In this document: positions 16,815 to 25,605 of the stretch, piece after piece
How the letters are laid out: every line of letters begins with the position of its first letter
Numbering within the stretch: the first letter of the stretch is position 1
Source of the DNA: Planctomycetota bacterium
GTDB lineage: Bacteria; Planctomycetota; UBA8742; UBA2392
DNA: 64,000 nt
Direction: 5' to 3'
Assembly: GCA_025993795.1 (NCBI GenBank)
Contig: JAMQHL010000024.1
Span: forward strand, 1-64,000
Program-made: the position numbers and the translations under genes
Notes under the pieces: generated by a model
Seen by the model: the letters and a program-made list of their open reading frames with translations, nothing else
What the model was told of the DNA's origin: nothing
Databases searched by the model: none

Positions 16815-17267
16815 ATGATCGATCCACGGTTCATTACGACAACTATCAACCTTGAGGGCTACCAGATCGTGGCCAACTGCGGCGTTGTGCGCGGCATTGT
16901 CGTGCGCTCACGCAGCGCGATCGGCAACTTCGCCGCGGGCATTCAGCAGTTCTTCGGCGGCAACATCAGCCTTTACACTGAACTGTGTGAGCAGGCGCGC
17001 CAGGAGGCCTTCGACATCATGCGCCAGCACGGCACCGACGCCGGCGGCAACGCCATCGTCGGCATGCGCTATGAAAGCAACGACGTGAGCGCAGGCGCAA
17101 CTGAAGTCCTGTGTTACGGCACCGCCGTGGTGGTTGCACTGAAGACAGCGCCGGAACCGGACCGGGCGTCGGCTGTGACGCAACAAGCGCCATCCGGGAC
17201 CGGGGCGCCGGCAAGCCGCAGCCAGGCCAGGCTTACGCAGGACCCAGATTCTGAAGCAGCGCCTTGA
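16815..17267 (+). CDS. YbjQ-like (UPF0145) protein
   Basis: 150 residues; the first 110 match the YbjQ/UPF0145 family, which forms pentamers and has been called a heavy-metal-binding domain without a firm function. Landmarks are the opening 'TTTINLEGYQIV' strand, 'GVVRGIVVRSRSAIGN', 'FDIMRQHGTDAGGNAIVGMRYE' and the closing 'TEVLCYGTAVVV'. A disordered Ala/Pro/Ser-rich tail of about 40 residues is extra. AGGAAACC precedes the ATG. The last 35 bases overlap the 3' end of the convergent punA gene. gspD is transcribed divergently 178 bases away. Confidence 0.85.
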   Translation: MIDPRFITTTINLEGYQIVANCGVVRGIVVRSRSAIGNFAAGIQQFFGGNISLYTELCEQARQEAFDIMRQHGTDAGGNAIVGMRYESNDVSAGATEVLCYGTAVVVALKTAPEPDRASAVTQQAPSGTGAPASRSQARLTQDPDSEAAP

Positions 17268-18081
17268 GCACACCGGCAACACGGTCGGCATTTTCCGTTC
17301 CGACCTGAAGCACCTGCTGGTGGCTGTCCTGGGCGCTTCCCGCGCGGTTGGTAATCAGGCTCAGGCCGCAGGCGCGCATGCCCAGTGCGCTGCCAGTGAT
17401 GACTTCCGGGATGGTGCTCATGCCGACGGCGTCGGCGCCCAGCCGTCTCAGCATTTCGACCTCGGCTGGCGTTTCAAAACTCGGGCCCAGCACGGCGGCG
17501 TAGACACCGGGCAAGAGGCGCTCCCCCACCCCGCGGCCTGCTTCCAGCAATCGGCCCCGCAAGCCCGCATCATACGCCGCGCCCATCGGCGGAAATGCTG
17601 ACGCACCGGCCAGACGCTGCGGGCCCACCAGCGGGTTGACGCCCATCAGGTTGATGTGGTCGCGGATTGCCATCAGGCTGCCGGGGGGCAGGTCCTGCCG
17701 TATGCCGCCCGCAGCATTGGTGACGACCAGCGTGCGCGCTCCCAGCCCGTGGGCGACCCAGACGCACGCCGCAAGGTCGCGCGGCGCGTGGCCTTCATAC
17801 GCGTGATAGCGCCCGCGAAACACCAGCGCGTTCGTGCCCCAAAGCGCCCCCTGCGAAACGCGGCAGACGTGACCAGCGGTGCCCGCCGGCCTCGGAAACC
17901 CAGGCAGGTCGCTGTACGGGCAGCGCAATGGGCCGACAACCTCCTGTTCAACATCACCGAACCCTGAGCCCAGAATCAGCGCAACAGCCGGAAGCGTCTC
18001 GCCAAAGCCGCGACGCTTCAGGTGCGCGAGCGCCGGCACGAAGTCCTGTGGGAATGCTGGATGTTGCGTCGCGTCGGTCAT
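17233..18081 (-). CDS. punA: Purine nucleoside phosphorylase (trimeric, NP-II type)
   Basis: 282 residues. It splits purine nucleosides with phosphate to the free base and ribose 1-phosphate in purine salvage. Family motifs appear in order: phosphate loop LILGSGFGD, GRYHAYEG, VVTNAAGGI, then GPSFETPAEVEMLRRLGAD with VGMSTIPE, and the base-binding SLITNRAG whose Asn marks guanosine/inosine specificity rather than methylthioadenosine. ATG at 18081 (MTDATQHPAF) is preferred to the longer open frame, whose N-terminal Arg/Ala-rich stretch has no family counterpart and would run into the next gene. Its 3' end overlaps the YbjQ-like gene on the other strand. Confidence 0.93.
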   Translation of the reverse strand: MTDATQHPAFPQDFVPALAHLKRRGFGETLPAVALILGSGFGDVEQEVVGPLRCPYSDLPGFPRPAGTAGHVCRVSQGALWGTNALVFRGRYHAYEGHAPRDLAACVWVAHGLGARTLVVTNAAGGIRQDLPPGSLMAIRDHINLMGVNPLVGPQRLAGASAFPPMGAAYDAGLRGRLLEAGRGVGERLLPGVYAAVLGPSFETPAEVEMLRRLGADAVGMSTIPEVITGSALGMRACGLSLITNRAGSAQDSHQQVLQVGTENADRVAGVLKALLQNLGPA

Positions 18082-18199
18082 GGTGGCCCTGGTTTCGGGG
18101 CTGAGTGTGCCAGCGAGCCGCGCAGCCGGGAATGGTGTGCCGCAGGCAAGTACTGTGACAGACCGGGCGCCGGCACGACGCCCGGTTCGCGCCGCTAAC

Positions 18200-19261
18200 T
18201 CAGCGCTTGCGGTCGCTGGGGCCGATCGTGGCCTCTTGCCCATCGATGTGCAGACAGCCTTTCACGACATCCAGCGTGCTGGTGATGATCCGGCCGTCGC
18301 CGGTTCGGCACACCAGCGTGGGCAATGTCAGTGTCAGCTCGATGCTCCAGGTGCCGGCGTGATTGTCGTGGGCGTCGTCGGCCTGGTTGTGAACTTCGCT
18401 GCTGCTGGCAGTTGTCAGACGGTAGATGTACTCGTAACTGTGGTCGCTGCCGAAGTGCCAGTGCTTGTGTGTCTCGCGGCTCCAGCTTGAGCCGCTGTTG
18501 GGCGTGCTGCTCTTGTACGTAAACACCTTGACGACTTTGCCTTTGAGGCCGGATTCATGCTGCAGCCGCTCCTGTTCGCCTGCGGGCGCGGCAAACTCGA
18601 TGCTGTCGGACAGCTTGCTGCTGTAAGACCGGCACTCCGACTCCGTGCCCGGCAACCCGATTGTGAAAACGGCGACGCCCGCGGACTTGCCGATCAGTAA
18701 TTGCACGTAGCCTGTGACCGCGTTGCTTGCCATGGCGCGCGAGAGACAGTCGCCCTTCCGGCTGATTTTGCCGACCGGCGACAGTTGCGAGCCGTTGCCC
18801 ATGTCGAAGGGCTGGCTGATCATGTCGCGTGCCTCAGCTTCGGTGACGCCGGTGCGGCCCACGATCAGCGTCAACAGCTTGCCGCCCATCTCACCCACCT
18901 GGATGGCGGGACTGCCGGCCGGCATCTCCGAGATAGCACCGTCAGGCACGCGATAGGAGAAGCCGAGACTCGAAACTTTCACACGGTCGCCGCCCTCATA
19001 GCGCGTGCCTGCGGCGAACTCTTTGCCGTCGAGTCTGCCTGCTTCCGTTTGCGTGCTGGCACTATGCCCGCGCTCGGCGGGTTGGGGCTTGCCTTCGTCA
19101 TCGGGCTTCTCGGCCGGGTTGTCGCCGGCGCTGTTGCCTGAGTCGTCCGAACGGGAACTGCTTGAGCCACCGGAACTACCCGAGGACGTCTTTTCGTCAG
19201 AGCACGCCGCGAGCAGCAACAGGATGCCCAGCACCGCAAAGGACAGCAGCTTCTGTTTCAT
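18200..19261 (-). CDS. Lipoprotein of unknown function
   Basis: 353 residues. The N-terminus is a lipoprotein signal (MKQKLLSFAVLGILLLLAAC) with lipobox L-A-A-C and Ser after the cysteine. A Ser/Gly/Asp/Glu-rich disordered linker of about 60 residues follows. The folded part (about 85-353) contains a weakly conserved domain (GFSYRVPDGAISEMPAGSP..., DMISQPFDMG) and a C-terminal half rich in His, Ser and Thr (THKHWHFGSDHSYEYIY, VHNQADDAHDNHAG), which could bind a metal, though no known site is recognised. The last residues resemble a short beta domain. No family assigned. Confidence 0.8.
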   Translation of the reverse strand: MKQKLLSFAVLGILLLLAACSDEKTSSGSSGGSSSSRSDDSGNSAGDNPAEKPDDEGKPQPAERGHSASTQTEAGRLDGKEFAAGTRYEGGDRVKVSSLGFSYRVPDGAISEMPAGSPAIQVGEMGGKLLTLIVGRTGVTEAEARDMISQPFDMGNGSQLSPVGKISRKGDCLSRAMASNAVTGYVQLLIGKSAGVAVFTIGLPGTESECRSYSSKLSDSIEFAAPAGEQERLQHESGLKGKVVKVFTYKSSTPNSGSSWSRETHKHWHFGSDHSYEYIYRLTTASSSEVHNQADDAHDNHAGTWSIELTLTLPTLVCRTGDGRIITSTLDVVKGCLHIDGQEATIGPSDRKR

Positions 19262-19387
19262 AGCAGGTCTCGCAACGAGTCGCACCGAGTGTAGTCACCT
19301 GCCGGCAGGGGACGCCAGCCCAAAGGCGCCGGGGACGTTCAGGCACGCAACAGGACCGCCCCTGGACTGGTGCGTTGAGTTTTGCGG

Positions 19388-21223
19388 CTAGTCGATGGGG
19401 TGCCAGTTGACGTACCCGATCTGCATTTCTTCCCAGGTCTGCTCTCCGAACCTCACGGTAGCTTTCGGGTCGGGGTTGGCCGGGTTCTTGTCGCTGTTAT
19501 CGAACCATCCGGTACAGGTGATCTTGGTGCCCTTGGGCAGGTCGATCGGTTCGCGCAGCACGTACAGCAACTGCCAGTTGAAGTCGTAGCGCGGAACATC
19601 AAGCAAGATCCTCTCGGTGCCGTCAGGCAACAGCGCGACATACTTGTAGGCCTTGCCGCGCACGTGCATGTGGGGGCTGAACGAAAGCACGCGCATCTTC
19701 TTGTCCAGCACGAAGCTTGATTTCACTTCATGGTTGTCGGCACCCGGCGGAATAGAAAAGAACGGATTGGCGATGCCCTTGGTCGTGATTTCGACCTTTG
19801 GCTTTTCCTTGCAGAAGATGATGCCCAGCTTCGTGCGATCTTCGGCATCTTCGCCGTTGGTCGTGTAGTGAAGCTGGAAGTGCAGTGTCGCGCCCTTGGG
19901 TATGAACTTGCCGAACCCGGGCTCGAATGCGATATGCCCCAGCCCGGGCACCATGCCCATGAAATAGCCGTTCAGGCCGCCGCGATCGTTGGGCTGCTCG
20001 CTGCGGCGCGGGTGGTCCTTGGGGAACTCAAGGAAGACCAGCACGTGGTGCACGTTCTGCGGCGAAGTGGGCCGGATCTCCATGGCCTGCACCCACCTGT
20101 CTTCGCCGAACGCCGTAATCACTTGCTGATACTGGTACTCGACCTTGCCCTTCCTGGGGATCTTCTCGACTTCGGGCAGCTCGATCACCACTTCAGGCTC
20201 GCCGATCATCCAGCCTTTGGCCCACTTGCGCGGAGCCACCGCTTCGTTGGCGTCGCCCTCGGGGCAGCCGTTGTCGATCCAGGCGATCAACGCGCTGCGG
20301 TCAACATCGCTGAGGCGGCGGTCATTGGCCCACTCGCCGTGTTCGGGGTTGGCGAACCATGGCGGCATCAGGCGTTGCGACACCTGGCGCTTGATCATCG
20401 CGCGGTTGCCCTTCACGTCACCGTAGGTCACCAGTTCAAACGGGCCATTCTCGCCGGCGCGGTGGCAGCTTTCGCAGTTCGCCTGCACGATGCGGCTGAC
20501 ACGGTTGTGCCAGGTGATTTCGCCTGAGGGCTCACTGGGTTCGAGGTCAAGCTCGCAGCCCGGCGCCCAGGTCGCGGGCGCATAAACTTCGCGGCCGGCC
20601 AGCACGTCGGCCAGCGCGTTGTTCAGGTAGTTGATTCGCGGCTCATCCAGCGAATAGCCGAACCCATACTGGTCATTGACCGCACCGCGATACCGCAGCG
20701 TGCGGGCGCCGTCCAGCACGAAGCAATCGCCCGTGGTGTCGGCCTTCAGCGCGCGGGCCATGGTGCCCTTGGGGTCGTGGACGTATCGGGCCTTGAACCC
20801 GTAGCGTTTGACGGCGCCTTTGCAGTCCTCAAGCGTTTCATGTTCCATCGGGTTCAGCAGCAGAAACGCGACCCCCTTTTCGGCCCATGCCGCGTGCAGC
20901 TCGTTCAGTGTCGGCGCGAACTTCTTGCAGATCGGGCAGCTTGCGTTCGTTATCGCGATGACCAGAACTTTGCCCTTGTAGTCGGACAGCATCCCGGCTT
21001 TGCCGTCGGTGTCCATGAACCTGACGTCGTCGATCAGCGCGCCGACTCTCCACTGGCGGTGGTCGATCAGCTTTGGCGCCTGCTTGATCGGCTCTAGCTC
21101 TTTTTCTTCTTTTGTGCCCGGGGTGTCAGGCTCTGCATCTTGCGACCAGACGATGCCCACGCACGCGCTAACAGCCGCGCACAGCGCGGCTGCCAGAATC
21201 ACACTGCCATGTCGAACGCCCAT
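19388..21223 (-). CDS. Redoxin - cytochrome c - copper type II monooxygenase fusion
   Basis: 611 residues in the periplasm (Sec signal at residues 1-28). AAAGGAAA precedes the ATG. Domain 1 (about 50-210) is a thioredoxin/AhpC-like redoxin with Cys-Pro-Ile-Cys (NASCPICKKF). Domain 2 (about 235-320) has a single haem c motif CESCH (QANCESCHRAG) with a possible Met ligand in RLMPPWF. Domain 3 (about 340-611) resembles ascorbate-dependent copper monooxygenases (PHM/DBH type): His-His in QNVHHVLVF, His-x-His-like HFQLHYTT and PHMHVRG supply likely copper ligands. Such fusions occur in Planctomycetota; the substrate is unknown. The three domains could pass electrons from haem or thiols to the copper site, which is inference. 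Confidence 0.85.
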   Translation of the reverse strand: MGVRHGSVILAAALCAAVSACVGIVWSQDAEPDTPGTKEEKELEPIKQAPKLIDHRQWRVGALIDDVRFMDTDGKAGMLSDYKGKVLVIAITNASCPICKKFAPTLNELHAAWAEKGVAFLLLNPMEHETLEDCKGAVKRYGFKARYVHDPKGTMARALKADTTGDCFVLDGARTLRYRGAVNDQYGFGYSLDEPRINYLNNALADVLAGREVYAPATWAPGCELDLEPSEPSGEITWHNRVSRIVQANCESCHRAGENGPFELVTYGDVKGNRAMIKRQVSQRLMPPWFANPEHGEWANDRRLSDVDRSALIAWIDNGCPEGDANEAVAPRKWAKGWMIGEPEVVIELPEVEKIPRKGKVEYQYQQVITAFGEDRWVQAMEIRPTSPQNVHHVLVFLEFPKDHPRRSEQPNDRGGLNGYFMGMVPGLGHIAFEPGFGKFIPKGATLHFQLHYTTNGEDAEDRTKLGIIFCKEKPKVEITTKGIANPFFSIPPGADNHEVKSSFVLDKKMRVLSFSPHMHVRGKAYKYVALLPDGTERILLDVPRYDFNWQLLYVLREPIDLPKGTKITCTGWFDNSDKNPANPDPKATVRFGEQTWEEMQIGYVNWHPID

Positions 21224-21342
21224 GTCGCGTTTCCTTTGTAGATGTAGTGGTGTAGTCGACGGGCAGGAGTGATCCTCACGCCGGAACTGGCGACTTCAGC
21301 GTCGCGCAAGGGCGGACAGCACCCGGCAATGGACGTACGCGG

Positions 21343-22773
21343 TTAGCGCAGCCCCATGCCGATCAGTACAAGTTGCGCGCCGACATTGATCAGTACGTCC
21401 GTCGGCAGGAACTGGCGAACGTCAAGAATGTAGCCGATTTCTCGCTCTTCTTGCGGCGTCAGCTCCAGGAACTCGCGAAGCCATTGCAGCGTCTCCGACT
21501 CTTCCGGGTCGCCCCAGGACGGCGCCAGCGCCACCAGCTCTTCGATCACTTCAATGCGTGCATCCAGCAGGCGCATATCAGAAATCCGCGCCACGATGCG
21601 CGGAAAGCGGTCGCGTATGAGGTATCCGCACAGTACCCCCAGCCGCGCCACGTCGGGCATCAGGGTCACCTTGGACATATAGTCGCCTTCGTCCAGGATG
21701 ATCGTGCGCACTTCGCTGAGCGTGCGGCGCACTTTGCGAATGTCGCTGCCGCTGTGAATGCGCAGCAACCGCGTGGCGCTGATCACGGCGCGGTCCGCCA
21801 TTTCGGGGTGGGCGCGGCCATTCAGGCACTCCCACTCCGCCATGCGCCACTCTACGCCAAGAATCTGCGCCCAGATCATGCGGGCGCGTTCTTCTACGCC
21901 AAGAATGCGGCGGTCGAACAGCTTGTCGATGTAGCTGTGCCCGTCCACGTTGCCCTCGTAGGCGCTTTGCACCCAGCGCCGGGCCGTCGCCTCATCCAGC
22001 GCGACAACCACAACGATACCGGCGACCGAAAAGAACCGCGCCGCGGCCTCCAGCAGGCTTAAACCAAGCTTTGGCGGGCAACGGTCGAGGTCATCTACCA
22101 GCAGAAAACACGGCAGGTGCGGGTCGGTCTGCCGATGCCGGATGTGCTGTACGATAAACTCCATCTGCTCGCGAAAGCGCCGCGCGAAGGTGTAACTTCG
22201 CGAGCGCTCCAGCAGCTTGTACTGCCGGAAGCGGTCCTCGCTTACGCTTGCGGCATCACTTAGCAGCTTGCTGGCATGCGCAAGCTCGGTGTGCGGCTGG
22301 CTTTTCGTGACGAGCTGGCTGATCAGGTCGGCCGCCACTAGCAGTGCACGTTCGCCCCCGTCAACGGCATCGCGATTGATGACTGCAGTCGTGCTGGGAA
22401 AGCCCTTGCGGCGCATCGCGGCGCTTACAAGGCTGTCTACGCTTTCGCCGCTGCTGGTGCCCGGTTCACCGCGGATGTCCACCTCGTCCCACAGGCAGAA
22501 CAGCAGGCTGGCAAACGGGTCGATGTCTTCTTTGTGGGCCCAGCCGTTAAACCACGCGACGGCAGCGCCCGCCTTGCGAAGGTGATAATCGATCAACTTG
22601 AGCTGGGTGGTCTTGCCGGCGCCGTGGCTTGCGGTAATCAGCACCGTGCGCAGGCTGGACTTGCCCTCTTCAAGCAGCAGCCACGCCGTTTGCTGTGCCG
22701 CGTTATCGCACTGTTCGTGCGCGAACACGGGCATGCCGTCAACGGTCAGGGTGGTCTCAACGCTGCTGGTCAT
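21343..22773 (-). CDS. KAP-family P-loop NTPase
   Basis: 476 residues. Walker A is HGAGKTT (residues 50-56), followed by the KAP signature region AWFNGWAHKEDIDPFASLL where an aromatic and Trp follow strand 2; Walker B is CFLLVDDLDRC (222-232) with the D-D-L-D-R-C ending typical of KAP proteins. Most bacterial KAP NTPases carry membrane helices between Walker A and B; none is visible here, so this protein is probably soluble. The C-terminal third is helical without recognised domains. The family is membrane- or signalling-associated and sometimes found in defence loci, but the neighbours here are ordinary. ATG at 22773 is chosen because the longer frame has a low-quality, Cys-rich N-terminus. 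Confidence 0.82.
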   Translation of the reverse strand: MTSSVETTLTVDGMPVFAHEQCDNAAQQTAWLLLEEGKSSLRTVLITASHGAGKTTQLKLIDYHLRKAGAAVAWFNGWAHKEDIDPFASLLFCLWDEVDIRGEPGTSSGESVDSLVSAAMRRKGFPSTTAVINRDAVDGGERALLVAADLISQLVTKSQPHTELAHASKLLSDAASVSEDRFRQYKLLERSRSYTFARRFREQMEFIVQHIRHRQTDPHLPCFLLVDDLDRCPPKLGLSLLEAAARFFSVAGIVVVVALDEATARRWVQSAYEGNVDGHSYIDKLFDRRILGVEERARMIWAQILGVEWRMAEWECLNGRAHPEMADRAVISATRLLRIHSGSDIRKVRRTLSEVRTIILDEGDYMSKVTLMPDVARLGVLCGYLIRDRFPRIVARISDMRLLDARIEVIEELVALAPSWGDPEESETLQWLREFLELTPQEEREIGYILDVRQFLPTDVLINVGAQLVLIGMGLR

Positions 22774-22838
22774 GGCCGTGTCAGGATTGTGGAGCAGCGC
22801 CGGCGGTATGTCGAGTGGGGGCCGGCCAAGGCCAAATG

Positions 22839-22874
22839 ACAAGCCCGGGCAGCGTGGGGTCCGCCCGGGCTTGT
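22839..22874 (-). terminator. Hairpin terminator after the hotdog dehydratase gene
   Basis: A perfect 12-bp inverted repeat, ACAAGCCCGGGC (22839-22850) and GCCCGGGCTTGT (22863-22874), with a 12-base loop. On the minus strand the stem ends in CTTGTCATTTGG, mildly T-rich. It lies between the dehydratase stop (23003) and the KAP gene start (22773), both on the minus strand. Confidence 0.6.
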
Positions 22875-23002
22875 TGTGTAGGGAGAGTCTTCGAAGAAGC
22901 CCGCCCGCGCCATTAAACGACACAACCACGAGAAGTGGCATAAAAAATCGGCAAGTTGCGTCGCAAGGGCAAACTTTTCGATTTGCCGCGCTGTGGCTTG
23001 TG

Positions 23003-23437
23003 TCACGCGCCTGACCTGGGGTACTCGATTTCGACAAACAGCTTGTAGCGCCCTTGCGCCAGCAGACGCTGCCCAACCTGCGCGCGCACCTCAAACAGGC
23101 CCATGCCGTCCATGCGCTTGAGGCAATCAGCGCTGACTTCAATGGTGTCGCCTACAGCAGCGCGACTGTGGATGGTCACGCCGGTGAGCCCGGTAAGGTA
23201 GCCGCGCTTGACTTTCCCGGCGTGCTCTGCGGCGTAGCAGGCATCGCCGGCGGCTATTGTCTGCGCGATGCACTCAAGCAGCGCCGCGTCATCCAGGCCC
23301 CGCGCAATGACAAACGCGTCGCCCATCCGCACGGTGCGGCGCGCCACAATGCGCGTCGCGCCCCATTCAACCACTTCGTCGATCATCACCATCGGCGGTC
23401 GATGCGGAATCAACGTGCGAAACCCCTGGCCATTCAT
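23003..23437 (-). CDS. ApeP-like hotdog 3-hydroxyacyl-ACP dehydratase
   Basis: 144 residues, one hotdog domain. The N-terminal IPHRPPMVMID matches the P-H-R-x-P-x-x-x-x-D motif of FabZ/ApeP dehydratases with catalytic His12; Glu55 in ALLECIAQT is the expected second catalytic residue. This places it with the predicted 3-hydroxyacyl-ACP dehydratases found in aryl-polyene and related lipid clusters, which remove water from beta-hydroxyacyl carriers. No acyl carrier protein or ketosynthase is adjacent. It is divergent from the glycosyltransferase gene (starts 110 bases apart), near an LPLAT acyltransferase. A housekeeping FabZ would normally sit with lipid A genes and look closer to canonical FabZ. 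Confidence 0.82.
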   Translation of the reverse strand: MNGQGFRTLIPHRPPMVMIDEVVEWGATRIVARRTVRMGDAFVIARGLDDAALLECIAQTIAAGDACYAAEHAGKVKRGYLTGLTGVTIHSRAAVGDTIEVSADCLKRMDGMGLFEVRAQVGQRLLAQGRYKLFVEIEYPRSGA

Positions 23438-23546
23438 GCCAGTCTTTTAGCGGACGGACTGACGCCGCGGTATCACTTATCCTTGACTTGACCTGCCCTT
23501 GGCCTGAGACTGCGCGTTTGGGGCATCAGACTGCCGGAGTCGCCGC

Positions 23547-24956
23547 TTGAGTACCCAGTTCCCCGCCGTTGCAGACGCTTCGGCGCGCGTGCCAGCCGCA
23601 GGCGGCTATTGCGTCGTCATTCCGACCTACAATAACCGGCAGACGCTGCGGCGGGTTGTCGAGGCCTCATTGCAAGCCGCTGAGACCGTGATTGTCGTCG
23701 ATGACGGCTGCACGGATGGCTCGGTCGAAGATCTGCCGGACCTGCCGATCGTGCTGGTGCGCCACGCACGCAATCGGGGCAAAGGCCGGGCCCTGCGCAG
23801 CGGGTTTGCCAAGGCGGCCGAGCTGGGTTACACGCACTCAGTGACACTGGACTCGGACGGCCAGCATTACCCCGAAGAGGTTTCAAAGCTGGTTGTGGTT
23901 TCGCGCCGGCACACCGACGCCGTAGTAATCGGCGCCCGCGTGATGACCGGCGAGCACGTGCCCAAGTCGTCAAGTTTCGGGCGCATGTTCAGCAACTACT
24001 GGCTGAAAGTCGCCACCGGCATCGACGTTGGCGATTCGCAAAGCGGCTTTCGCGTGTACCCGTTGCGGCACGTCAACCGCGTCACCACCTGGTACAGCCG
24101 CTTCACTTACGAGTGCGAAGTCATTATCCGCATGGCGTGGGGCGGGTGCGGCATTCTGAACACGCCGGTCCAGGTGTACTACCCGCCCAAAGCCGAGCGC
24201 GTCACGCACTTTCACCCGCTGTGGGACAACGTGCGTTTTTCGTGCCTGTACCTTTACATGAACTTCAGCCACCTGCTGATCCCGCTGCCCCACAAGCGGC
24301 TTGTTCGCCGCGCCGAGCCCCTGTGGCAGGGCAGCGTCGGCGCCAGCATCAAGGCGGCATGGCGGTACATGAAACGTCTTGCCGACCTGCCCGACGGCAT
24401 GGGCAAGGGCGGGCCAGTCAAGCGGGCGCGTGCACTGATGCACCACCTGGTGAAAGAAAAGAACACGCCCGGCGAGCTGGGCCTTGCGGTTGCCGTCGGC
24501 GCGTTCTGGGGTTGCAGCCCCTGGATCGGGTTTCACTGGATGCTCGCACTGTACTCGGCCACGCGCGTTCACCTGAACCGCATCGCGTGCGTGGCTGCAA
24601 CCAACGTCAGCTTCGGGCCGCTGACGGCCGTGATCGCATTCGCCAGCATATGGCTTGGCAAGCTGATCCTGCGCCAGCCGTTCATGGTGCCGCGCACAAC
24701 GAACTGGCAGGTGCTGAGCAAATTCGCATACCAGAGCCTTGGTGCATGGTTGCTGGGCAGCGTGATCATCGGTCTGGCGGCAAGTTTTCTGTTTGGGCTG
24801 GGCACGATGTACGGCGTCCGGTATCTGCGCCGAAGGAATAGACAGAAGCCCCCGGCGCAAGCGACAGGCGCTTCCGCGCCACAGCAGGGCTCGCCCACCG
24901 GGGAGTCGCAAACCGGCGCAACAGAGCCGGCACAACCCCAAGCCAGCGGCACATAG
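23547..24956 (+). CDS. Family 2 glycosyltransferase with C-terminal DUF2062 membrane domain
   Basis: 469 residues from a TTG start, with GGAG 7 bases upstream. The GT-A domain (about 20-240) has the opening VVIPTYNNRQTLRRVV, the nucleotide-binding VVDDGCTDGS and the DSDGQH metal-binding motif, most like dolichyl-phosphate-type GT2 enzymes (RNRGKGRALRSGF). The second part (about 295-445) is a DUF2062 domain with several membrane segments (VAVGAFWGCSPWIGFHWMLALY, FGPLTAVIAFASIWLGKLIL, AWLLGSVIIGLAASFLFGLG). The tail is a Gln/Ala/Pro/Thr-rich disordered stretch. It likely transfers a sugar to a lipid carrier or lipid at the inner membrane; donor and acceptor are unknown. Confidence 0.9.
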   Translation: MSTQFPAVADASARVPAAGGYCVVIPTYNNRQTLRRVVEASLQAAETVIVVDDGCTDGSVEDLPDLPIVLVRHARNRGKGRALRSGFAKAAELGYTHSVTLDSDGQHYPEEVSKLVVVSRRHTDAVVIGARVMTGEHVPKSSSFGRMFSNYWLKVATGIDVGDSQSGFRVYPLRHVNRVTTWYSRFTYECEVIIRMAWGGCGILNTPVQVYYPPKAERVTHFHPLWDNVRFSCLYLYMNFSHLLIPLPHKRLVRRAEPLWQGSVGASIKAAWRYMKRLADLPDGMGKGGPVKRARALMHHLVKEKNTPGELGLAVAVGAFWGCSPWIGFHWMLALYSATRVHLNRIACVAATNVSFGPLTAVIAFASIWLGKLILRQPFMVPRTTNWQVLSKFAYQSLGAWLLGSVIIGLAASFLFGLGTMYGVRYLRRRNRQKPPAQATGASAPQQGSPTGESQTGATEPAQPQASGT

Positions 24957-24998
24957 GATTCGATTGTCGGGTTGCGGCGGGGCGCTAGACTGTTGCCC

Positions 24999-25556
24999 AT
25001 GCAATCAAAAGCAAAGACCGTCAAAGAGTACCTCGCGAGCCTGCCCGCCGACCGGCGCGAAGCTTTGCAGGCCCTGCGCGCGGTGATTCTCAAGCACATC
25101 GACCCGGTGTACCAGGAGGGCATGGGTTACGGCATGCCCGGCTGGTCTGTTCCGCACAGTGTCTACCCGCCCGGCTACCACTGCGACCCGAAGCAGCCCC
25201 TGCCATACGCCGGTATGGCCAGCCAGAAGAACCACATGTCGCTGTACCTGATGTGCATCTACGGACACTCGGGCCAAGACAAGTGGTTCCGCGCTGCATG
25301 GAAGAAGACGGGCAAGAAGCTCGACATGGGCAAGAGCTGCATCCGCTTCAAAAGGGTGGAAGACCTCGCCCTTGACGTGATCGCCGAGGCATTCAAGCGT
25401 ACACCCGCCCACGAGTACATCGCGATGTATGAGAAGTCGCTTTCCAGCACGAACAAAGCGGCAGCCAAGCGCGCTGCCGGGAGAAACCAGGGCCCCGGGC
25501 GCAAGCGACGGGCATCCCCATCAAAGACAACACCCAGGGCCCGCGCCCGCAAGTAG
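24999..25556 (+). CDS. DUF1801 (YdhG-like) protein with basic tail
   Basis: 185 residues. The first 145 match the DUF1801 fold: V-K-E-Y-L-x-x-L-P-x-x-R-R-E-A near the start, the glycine-rich 'YQEGMGYGMPGW' strand, 'MASQKNHMSLYLMCIY', and 'GKSCIRFKRVEDL...VIAEAFKRT'. The family is related to the frataxin-like YdhG group and its function is not settled. The last 35 residues are Lys/Arg/Ala/Pro-rich (AAAKRAAGRN..., RARARK), a basic extension that could bind nucleic acid. It sits 42 bases after the glycosyltransferase stop, probably in the same transcript. Confidence 0.85.
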   Translation: MQSKAKTVKEYLASLPADRREALQALRAVILKHIDPVYQEGMGYGMPGWSVPHSVYPPGYHCDPKQPLPYAGMASQKNHMSLYLMCIYGHSGQDKWFRAAWKKTGKKLDMGKSCIRFKRVEDLALDVIAEAFKRTPAHEYIAMYEKSLSSTNKAAAKRAAGRNQGPGRKRRASPSKTTPRARARK

Positions 25557-25605
25557 CGCTTCCTGTCTGCTTGCGCCCGGCCCACATGTTCTGTGCAATG
25601 CAGCC

